Shown here in pieces: positions 53,542 through 59,500 of a stretch of DNA of 59,500 nucleotides. Positions within the stretch are counted from its first letter, which is position 1, and every line of letters begins with the position of its first letter. The position numbers and the translations under genes were made by a program. The stretch comes from Prevotellaceae bacterium (GTDB lineage: Bacteria; Bacteroidota; Bacteroidia; Bacteroidales; UBA932). Location of the stretch: assembly GCA_031258755.1 (NCBI GenBank), contig JAIRMK010000207.1:1-59500 (forward strand), in the 5' to 3' direction. Below the pieces are notes generated by a model. That model made no database searches. It had not been told where the DNA came from and saw nothing but the letters and a program-made list of their open reading frames with translations.

Positions 53542-54750
53542 ATGTATTTTACAAGGACTATTTCTCCTAAAATTGAGCAAATAAATGCTACTTTCCCGGT
53601 TATTTTGATTACAGGACCGCGACAAGTAGGGAAAACAACTGTTTTTGAAAAACTGGCTGATCCTAATCGAAAATTTGTTACGCTTGACGATCCTAACGCA
53701 CGAATGTTGGCGCAAACCGATCCTGCTCTTTTTCTGCAAACTTATGAGCCGCCCGTATTTATAGATGAAGTACAATATGCGCCACAACTTTTTCCGTATA
53801 TCAAAATGGCGGTTGATAAACAGAAGAAGAAAGGAATGTTTTGGTTGACGGGGTCACAACAGTTTGTATTGATAAAAAATATATCGGAATCGTTGGCCGG
53901 ACGTGTGGCAATCGTTGAATTACAGGGATTTTCGCAAGCCGAAAAAAACTCTCGGAAAGGCGATATTTTTCTGCCTTCACTGCTTACGCCGGATAAAAGA
54001 GAGCCACACACTGTTACAACCACTTATCAAACAATATTAAACGGCTCGTTTCCAGAGCTTCACGCTACAAAAAATATGGACAGAACGCTTTTTTATGCGT
54101 CTTATCTGAAAACGTATCTCGAACGCGATGTACGTGCACTAACGCAGGTGGGCAATGAGCATGCATTTCTGACTTTTTTGAAAGTTGCAGCGGCTCGAAC
54201 AGGGCAGTTGCTCAACTATGCAGATATGGCTAAAAATGTCGGAATATCTGAGAGTACCGTAAAATCATGGATTTCGATTCTTTTGACTTCAGGTTTGATT
54301 TTCCTGTTGCAGCCCTACTACAACAATCTTACCAACCGCGCAGTGAAAACGCCAAAACTTCATTTTTTCGACACAGGACTTTGTGCTTATCTTTGTGGTT
54401 GGAACACGGTGGAAACATTGTCGTTGGGCGCGATGAACGGCGCATTTCTCGAAACATACGTGGTGTCGGAAATTCTTAAATCGTACATGCACAATTGCCA
54501 AAATGCAAATTTTTATTTCTACAGAGATAAAGAAAAACACGAAATTGATTTACTTATTGAATATGATGGCTTATTCTATCCCATTGAAATAAAACGAACA
54601 GCCTCGCCGAAAGAAGAAGATCTACGGCACTTTAAGCTATTGGAAAAATTAGGATTGAAAACGGGAAAAGGTGCAATAATTTGTTTATATGAAAATCTCT
54701 TACCTCTCAATCGCGAAGTCATAATAGCGCCAATAGGATACATCGGATAG
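53542..54750 (+). CDS. AAA_14/DUF4143 ATPase with nuclease-like C-terminus
   Basis: A 402-residue P-loop ATPase. Walker A is GPRQVGKTT (25-33), Walker B PVFIDEVQ (71-78), and a sensor-like FWLTGSQQF follows. The DUF4143 winged-helix part includes LLNYADMAKNVGISESTVKSWISILLTSGLIFLLQPYYNN. The C-terminal HEIDLLIEYDGLFYPIEIKRT has the E-D...E-x-K spacing of a PD-(D/E)XK fold and may be an intact nuclease-like core. It lies tail to tail with another DUF4143 ATPase, 40 bp apart. Family function is unknown. Confidence 0.92.
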   Translation: MYFTRTISPKIEQINATFPVILITGPRQVGKTTVFEKLADPNRKFVTLDDPNARMLAQTDPALFLQTYEPPVFIDEVQYAPQLFPYIKMAVDKQKKKGMFWLTGSQQFVLIKNISESLAGRVAIVELQGFSQAEKNSRKGDIFLPSLLTPDKREPHTVTTTYQTILNGSFPELHATKNMDRTLFYASYLKTYLERDVRALTQVGNEHAFLTFLKVAAARTGQLLNYADMAKNVGISESTVKSWISILLTSGLIFLLQPYYNNLTNRAVKTPKLHFFDTGLCAYLCGWNTVETLSLGAMNGAFLETYVVSEILKSYMHNCQNANFYFYRDKEKHEIDLLIEYDGLFYPIEIKRTASPKEEDLRHFKLLEKLGLKTGKGAIICLYENLLPLNREVIIAPIGYIG

Positions 54751-54790
54751 CCTGATAACTACCTGTAGCGATTGCCGAAACATATAATGT

Positions 54791-55930
54791 CTATACGATT
54801 TTTCCCGCCCAAAGTTGCTGTAGAAAATAGCCAACCGGCATCACTTCCACCCCATCGGTCAAACGAGGGGCTGAGTCTAACGACACGATGAGCAAACGGG
54901 CTTGCGGATATTCTTCCGCAAAGATCTTTAATCCTTTCAAATGACGGACTTGTACTTCCGGCGTTGATTTTATTTCGATGGCCACACGGGCGTCTCCTAA
55001 AACCGCATCGACTTCCACGCCGCCGCTTGTTCGCCAATAGGAAAGGGTATTTTCATTATCCGAATACCCAAGGCAGGCAATTATTTCCTGTATGACAAAG
55101 TGCTCAAAAGCGTGCCCGAAATCGGTAGTTCCCGGCAACAGGTTTTTCCGGTTTAGCAAATAGTTTGCAATGCCTACGTCAAAATAATAAAACCGGGGCG
55201 CTTGCACCAGCCTGCGTTTCACTGTTCTCCGGAAAGCCGGTATCATGTAGCCAAGCATCGTGTCGGAGAGTATGGAAAAATATTCCCGAACCGTATTTGC
55301 ACTCACGCCACAATCTGTGGCAATGTTTTGATAATTAACTATTTCTCCATTCGTCAAAGCGGCTGCTTCCAAAAAACGATTAAACGAATTTAAACTGCGA
55401 ACCAGCGCTTCTGCTTTTATTTCCTCCTGCAAATACGTCCCAACGTAAGCCTGTAGTCTTTTCCTTGCATTCTCAATGAGGTAATGACGGGGTAACATCC
55501 CATTATTTACCGCCCGAATCAGATTGAAATCGGAAATCTCTGCACTGACTAACGGATAAAGCACATTCCGTAATGCGCGGCCTCCAAGTGTATTAGCGCC
55601 GGTACGCCTCAATTTTCGGGCACTTGACCCGCTCAGTATAAATCGCAGGTTTTTATTCACTATCAGCCAATGCACTTCATCTAACAGTTGCGGTATTTTT
55701 TGAATTTCATCAATAATAATCAATTCATTTTCCTTACAACTTAACAACTCTTCGCGCAAAAGTTCCGGCCGGCGATTTAACTGTTCAAATTTATCGGCTT
55801 TTAGCAAATCGTAATAACGGACACCGGGAAAAAGTTGATTTAAAAGTGTTGTTTTCCCGGTTTGTCTTGCTCCAAAAAGAAAAACACTTTCATTTTCAAC
55901 ATCCTGTAATTTAAAAAATCGTGCAATCAT
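54791..55930 (-). CDS. AAA_14/DUF4143 ATPase, convergent partner
   Basis: A 379-residue P-loop ATPase. Walker A is GARQTGKTT (20-28), Walker B LIIIDEIQ (70-77), and a sensor-like FILSGSSARKL follows. The DUF4143 region includes NYQNIATDCGVSANTVREYFSILSDTMLGYMIPAF. The C-terminus VEVDAVLGDARVAIEIKST again has PD-(D/E)XK-like spacing. It differs too much from the neighbour at 53542 to be a recent duplicate. It is preceded by its own promoter and by a motif shared with that neighbour's promoter. Confidence 0.92.
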   Translation of the reverse strand: MIARFFKLQDVENESVFLFGARQTGKTTLLNQLFPGVRYYDLLKADKFEQLNRRPELLREELLSCKENELIIIDEIQKIPQLLDEVHWLIVNKNLRFILSGSSARKLRRTGANTLGGRALRNVLYPLVSAEISDFNLIRAVNNGMLPRHYLIENARKRLQAYVGTYLQEEIKAEALVRSLNSFNRFLEAAALTNGEIVNYQNIATDCGVSANTVREYFSILSDTMLGYMIPAFRRTVKRRLVQAPRFYYFDVGIANYLLNRKNLLPGTTDFGHAFEHFVIQEIIACLGYSDNENTLSYWRTSGGVEVDAVLGDARVAIEIKSTPEVQVRHLKGLKIFAEEYPQARLLIVSLDSAPRLTDGVEVMPVGYFLQQLWAGKIV

Positions 55931-55938
55931 GAAGTTCT

Positions 55939-56006
55939 ACTGCGGATTATCTTGCAATTCCTCATTTCAACTGCACAAATGTAGATAAAAAAAATGAATC
56001 TGCAAG
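55939..56006 (-). promoter_or_regulatory. Promoter of the convergent ATPase gene, with shared 11-mer
   Basis: On the minus strand, CTTG (56006-56003) and TACATTTG (55983-55976) are separated by 19 bases, close to consensus. Between it and the ATG lies ACTGCGGATTA (plus strand 55939-55949), the same 11-mer found in the inverted repeat upstream of the other ATPase (53502-53512). Confidence 0.6.
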
Positions 56007-56021
56007 CTTTTACCTGAAGTT

Positions 56022-57323
56022 TTATTTGTTAGCCGAAGTTATAAACGCCCTGAAGTCCTCATACCGGTTGCTCATGGCGATGGTCTGCTTCCGGCCGCGC
56101 ATAAAGGCTTGCAGCTTGCCGGGAATGGGAATGTCGGCGCCCAAAATGTCATCTACCGTCTCCTTGAACTTGGCAGGATGCGCCGTTTCCAGGAAAAACC
56201 CTGTCGCCTTCTTATCGCCTTGCAGGCGCTCGCGCAGGGCCTCGCAGGCGCAGGCGCCGTGCGGGTCGAGAAGGTATTTTGCCTCATCAAACACACGCTT
56301 CACCACCTCGCGAATTTGCGCGTCGCTGTAACGATAGCCCGAAATAGCGGCGGTGATTTTGGCGTAGTCGTTGCCGTATAAATCCAGAATGCGGACAAAG
56401 TTGCTGGGGTTGCCCACGTCCATGGCATTGGCAATGGTGGCTATGCTCGGACGCGGCGAAAATGTACCTGTTTGCAGGTATTCCAGAAAAACGTCGTTGG
56501 CGTTGTTGGCCGCAATAAAATGCTTAACAGGAAGACCCATACGCTGCGCCAGTATGCCTGCCGTCAAGTTACCGAAGTTGCCGCTGGGCACGCAAACGGT
56601 CACTTCGCCGCCCTGCGGCATCTGCGCCCAGCCCCAGAAGTAGTAGAACGCCTGCGGGATAAAACGTGCCAGATTGATAGAATTGGCAGAGGTGAGCCTG
56701 CGCCGTGCATTGAGTTCCTTATCCAGAAAAGCCTGCTTCACCAAGCGCTGGCAGTCGTCAAATGTGCCTTCCACTTCCAGCGCACGCACGTTTTGCCCCA
56801 ACGTGGTGAACTGCGCTTCCTGAATGTTGCTCACCAGTCCTTTGGGATACAACACCGTTACAGTAATCCCCTCCACCCCCAGGAAACCGTTGGCCACCGC
56901 GCTGCCCGTATCGCCGGAGGTGGCCACCAGCACATTCGTTTCGACCTTTTCATTCCGGGTAAAATGTTGCATCATGCGCGCCAAAAAGCGGGCGCCCACA
57001 TCCTTAAACGCCATAGTGGGACCATGAAACAATTCAAGGCTGTAACAACTGCCGGTCACTTTTACCAACGGAATTTCAAAAGACAGCGCATCATATACGA
57101 TGTCGTGCAACTGTGCCTCGGCAATGTCATCGCCGAAGAGCGCCACGGCCACCTCCAGCGCCATTTCCTGCAACGTTTTCCGGTGCAGCGCGGAAAAAAA
57201 ATCGTTGCCGAGCTGCGGAATACGCTCCGGCATATATAAACCGTTATCATCGGCTAACCCTTTAAGAACAGCGTCCCGCAATGTGGCCGGTGGAACTTGC
57301 CTGTTGGTGCTGTAGTAGTTCAT
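56022..57323 (-). CDS. thrC: Threonine synthase
   Basis: A 433-residue PLP enzyme that converts O-phosphohomoserine to threonine, the last step of the pathway. The N-terminal MNYYSTNRQVPPATLRDAVLKGLADDNGLYMPE is typical. The PLP-binding Lys107 lies in LELFHGPTMAFKDVGARF, and VATSGDTGSAVANGF and VCVPSGNFGNLTAGILAQRMGLP are standard cofactor-binding blocks. It is third in thrA-thrB-thrC on the minus strand, separated from thrB by 39 bp of simple sequence. Confidence 0.98.
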   Translation of the reverse strand: MNYYSTNRQVPPATLRDAVLKGLADDNGLYMPERIPQLGNDFFSALHRKTLQEMALEVAVALFGDDIAEAQLHDIVYDALSFEIPLVKVTGSCYSLELFHGPTMAFKDVGARFLARMMQHFTRNEKVETNVLVATSGDTGSAVANGFLGVEGITVTVLYPKGLVSNIQEAQFTTLGQNVRALEVEGTFDDCQRLVKQAFLDKELNARRRLTSANSINLARFIPQAFYYFWGWAQMPQGGEVTVCVPSGNFGNLTAGILAQRMGLPVKHFIAANNANDVFLEYLQTGTFSPRPSIATIANAMDVGNPSNFVRILDLYGNDYAKITAAISGYRYSDAQIREVVKRVFDEAKYLLDPHGACACEALRERLQGDKKATGFFLETAHPAKFKETVDDILGADIPIPGKLQAFMRGRKQTIAMSNRYEDFRAFITSANK

Positions 57324-57362
57324 TGTTGAATTGTTGAGTTGTTTAACTGTTTAATTGTTTTC

Positions 57363-58286
57363 TTAACCCTTAATCCGTACGCCTTCCTTATTCACCGGCG
57401 AAACAAAAGTATGATTTTCGATACCCACGTGGTCAAATCCGCGCCGCATGGCCTGCGCCACCTTATGCGCGGTGGCTTCGTCGCTGCTCAGGGCAAATAT
57501 GGAAGGGCCGCTGCCCGATATGCTGCACCCCAATGCACCCGCGTCGATGGCGGCCTGCTTGATGACGTAAAATTCGGGGATGAGCAGCGCGCGCACCGGT
57601 TCTACAATCACGTCGTGCAGCGAGCGGCTGATAAGGTCGTAGTCGTTGGTAAAAAGCCCCGCCACTAATCCGGCAACGTTACCCCATTGCTCCACTGCCT
57701 TTTTTATAGGCACCTCCTGACGCAAAATCTTACGGCTGTCGCTGGTGCGAACCTCTATCTGCGGGTGTACCACAGTGGCAAACACCGGCGGGCTGGGAAT
57801 GGGAACGACGTCGAGCGGCGTGTAACTGCGTATGAGCGTGAAACCGCCCATGAGCGCCGGCGCCACATTGTCGGCGTGCGCCGAACCGCTTGCCGCCCGC
57901 TCGCCCTGCATGGCAAAAGCCACCAGCTGCCGGCGTGTAAACGGACGTCCAAGCAATTCATTGGCGCCGAATACGCCGGCAGCCGCGCTCGCTGCACTCG
58001 AACCGACGCCGCTGCCAGGCATGATTTTCGACAGGAACGTAACCGTGAAGCCCTGCCTGCTCTGCAACGCATCGAGCATGGCCTGCAACGCCACCGCCGT
58101 TACATTTTTTTCGGGCGACAACGGCAACTCATACGGCGTTTCGTTGTGTAATACCAGCGTGCCGCTGTCGTTGAATGTGATGTGCAATTCGTCGCCGGGG
58201 CTGTGCAACGCGAACCCCAACACGTCAAACCCGCAAGCCACATTAGCCACCGTAGCCGGCGCAAATACTTTTAGATTTTTAGACAT
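57363..58286 (-). CDS. thrB: Homoserine kinase
   Basis: A 307-residue GHMP-family kinase that phosphorylates homoserine with ATP. The N-terminal KVFAPATVANVACGFDVLGFAL and the ATP loop PGSGVGSSAASAAAGVFGANELL (90-112) are diagnostic; the C-terminal GALGCSISGSGPSIFALS closes the active site. Length is normal. It lies between thrA and thrC, with 74 bp of repeat-like filler separating it from the end of thrA. Confidence 0.97.
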   Translation of the reverse strand: MSKNLKVFAPATVANVACGFDVLGFALHSPGDELHITFNDSGTLVLHNETPYELPLSPEKNVTAVALQAMLDALQSRQGFTVTFLSKIMPGSGVGSSAASAAAGVFGANELLGRPFTRRQLVAFAMQGERAASGSAHADNVAPALMGGFTLIRSYTPLDVVPIPSPPVFATVVHPQIEVRTSDSRKILRQEVPIKKAVEQWGNVAGLVAGLFTNDYDLISRSLHDVIVEPVRALLIPEFYVIKQAAIDAGALGCSISGSGPSIFALSSDEATAHKVAQAMRRGFDHVGIENHTFVSPVNKEGVRIKG

Positions 58287-58360
58287 TAGACTTTCAGATG
58301 TTAGATATTAGACTTTCAGATATTAGATTTTAATAGTTCTTAACTCTTAGTTCTTAACTC
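58286..58360. repeat. Repeat-like filler at the thrA-thrB junction
   Basis: A 22-bp unit beginning TTAGACTTTCAGAT occurs twice in tandem (58286-58307 and 58308-58329), and AGTTCTTAACTC occurs twice after it (58335-58346 and 58349-58360). The first unit begins in the thrB start codon. A 16-mer here (58334-58349) also stands at window position 2-17, and a 14-mer (58299-58312) recurs in reverse near 1120-1135. Confidence 0.75.
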
Positions 58361-59500
58361 CTAAATGTTGGCTATACGGATGATGTCGCCGAACACGCCG
58401 GCAGCGGTAACCGCCGCACCGGCGCCGGCGCCTTTGATAACCATGGGTTGCGCGCTATACCGTCCGGTGTGCAGCATGATGATGTTGTCGCTGCCTTGCA
58501 GGTTAAAAAACGGATGCGTGCTGTCCACTTCCTGCAGGCTGATGGTTGCTTTTCCGTTATCAAGCGACGCCACAAACCGCCAACGCTTACCCGCGGCATA
58601 CAAAGCCTTGCGACGCGCCTCAAAGCCGGCGTCTAACTTCCGCACCTCGTCAAAAAACAGGTCTATCGTGGGCGCATTAAAACAGTCGGCGGGCAGGAAT
58701 GTGTGTATTTCCACATCGGTTTTTTCCAACGGATAGCCGCACTCGCGGGACAAAATCAATATCTTGCGCAGCACGTCCGCGCCGCTTAAATCTATGCGCG
58801 GGTCGGGCTCCGAATAGCCCTTCTCCTTTGCCATTTTTATGGCTTGGCTCATCGGAATTTCGTCGCTGATGGTGTTGAAAATAAAGTTGAGCGTACCGGA
58901 AAGCACCGCTTCCAGCTTCGTTATTTTATCACCGCTCAACACCAGTTCGTTGATTGTTTTAATCACAGGCAACCCCGCGCACACGTTGGTTTCGTAGAGG
59001 AACTTCACCCCGCGCGTACGCGACAGGTCTTGCAGTTTCCGGTAGCCGGCATAACTGCCGGAGCAAGCCGTTTTGTTGGCCGCCACTACCGACACAAACG
59101 ACTGTAACACGCTCTCGTAAATGTCTGCGACCTCTGCACTGGCCGTGCAATCCACAAAAATGCTGTTGCGCAGGTTGAGCGACGCAAGATGTTGTAAAAA
59201 GTCGTTCAAGCTGAGCGGCACGCCTTTGTGTTCAAGCGCTCCCTTCACATCGTCGAGGTCGATACCCTGTTCGTCGAACAACATTTTTTTGGAATTCATC
59301 ACGCCCACCACGTTTATTTTGAGCCGGTGATGTCTTTTCAAATCGTCGCGCTGCTGCCGTATTTGCTGCATCAGGCTGCTGCCCACCGTCCCGATGCCGG
59401 CAATATACAGGAAAACCTCCTTGTAATCGACCAGAAAGAAGGCCTCATGAATTACGTTAAGCGCTTTGTGCAAATCCGGCTTGTGCACCACCGTAGAGAT
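58361..59500 (-). CDS. thrA: Bifunctional aspartokinase/homoserine dehydrogenase, C-terminal part
   Basis: The frame is open to the edge of the window, so the 5' end is missing; the GTG at 59491 is not taken as the true start. What is present is the end of the aspartokinase/ACT region (VVHKPDLHKALNVIHEAFFL) followed by the whole homoserine dehydrogenase. The latter has NAD-binding YIAGIGTVGSSLMQQI, FVDCTASAEVADIY, VVAANKTACSGSYAGY, YETNVCAGLPVIKTINELVLSGDKI, LSGTLNFIFN and GYSEPDPRIDLSGADVLRKILILSREC with the catalytic region. It supplies homoserine to ThrB. The run-in sequence matches fused ThrA/MetL proteins. Confidence 0.95.
   Translation of the reverse strand: MSTVVHKPDLHKALNVIHEAFFLVDYKEVFLYIAGIGTVGSSLMQQIRQQRDDLKRHHRLKINVVGVMNSKKMLFDEQGIDLDDVKGALEHKGVPLSLNDFLQHLASLNLRNSIFVDCTASAEVADIYESVLQSFVSVVAANKTACSGSYAGYRKLQDLSRTRGVKFLYETNVCAGLPVIKTINELVLSGDKITKLEAVLSGTLNFIFNTISDEIPMSQAIKMAKEKGYSEPDPRIDLSGADVLRKILILSRECGYPLEKTDVEIHTFLPADCFNAPTIDLFFDEVRKLDAGFEARRKALYAAGKRWRFVASLDNGKATISLQEVDSTHPFFNLQGSDNIIMLHTGRYSAQPMVIKGAGAGAAVTAAGVFGDIIRIANI

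Noticed and set aside
56472..57239. Open frame of 255 codons on the plus strand inside thrC
   Set aside because: It is antisense to a complete threonine synthase and its product is rich in His and Arg in the way of shadow frames.

Overview
The window comes from a member of the phylum Bacteroidota, most likely order Bacteroidales. The evidence is two SusC/SusD pairs, a one-protein hybrid two-component regulator, DUF4143-type ATPases, FISUMP, BACON and DUF3472 proteins, and promoters of the Bacteroidota form TTTG-N19/20-TAnnTTTG. The genus cannot be fixed from the sequence. No tRNA, rRNA, transposase, integrase or CRISPR array was seen.

Layout. (1) 1-9.3 kb: a secreted FISUMP protein, an XRE-type repressor on the minus strand, then a four-gene glycan-uptake locus (SusC, SusD and two surface lipoproteins) with no recognisable glycoside hydrolase. 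(2) 9.3-17.2 kb: an AAA ATPase; an isolated block of ribosomal protein genes (L3-L4-L23-L2-S19-L22-S3) with its own promoter and a terminator after S3, lacking the usual S10 in front and L16-L29-S17 behind; two very A+T-rich membrane-protein genes; and a second ATPase. (3) 17.3-23.9 kb, minus strand: a six-gene run of patatin-like outer-membrane protein, flippase, dut, panC, panD and a YbhN-like membrane protein. (4) 24-26.6 kb: a cyclophilin lipoprotein, pheS, and a Fic protein with an extra N-terminal domain. (5) 26.6-53.1 kb: a large polysaccharide utilisation locus (PUL). It holds a hybrid sensor/regulator; a 21-bp tandem repeat and a 218-residue gene of unlike composition; SusC, SusD, a SusE-like lipoprotein and a DUF4832 protein; a GH88 unsaturated uronyl hydrolase, an exported FAD oxidoreductase, a clan GH-D alpha-galactosidase-like enzyme, a GH2 with the beta-glucuronidase NxK motif, an SGNH esterase-like protein, a second GH2, a stand-alone GH35-type C-terminal module, and a GH3. 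(6) 53.1-55.9 kb: a small membrane protein and two tail-to-tail DUF4143 ATPases. (7) 56-59.5 kb, minus strand: thrA (partial), thrB and thrC.

How it fits together. The large PUL should bind, import and strip a branched, uronic-acid-bearing glycan. The GH88 and the NxK-type GH2 both point to uronic acids; the GH36-like, GH2 and GH3 enzymes would remove neutral sugars. The periplasmic sensor half of the hybrid regulator probably detects an oligosaccharide and switches the locus on. By eye this PUL is clearly richer in A+T than the housekeeping blocks, which fits acquisition as a unit.

The points most worth a second look are the detached ribosomal block, the 21-bp repeat and 218-residue gene wedged between regulator and SusC, the inverted repeats at the transcription start of two ATPase genes, the Cys-for-Ser S24/S26-like protein, the stand-alone GH35 accessory module, and low-complexity filler shared between distant gene junctions.
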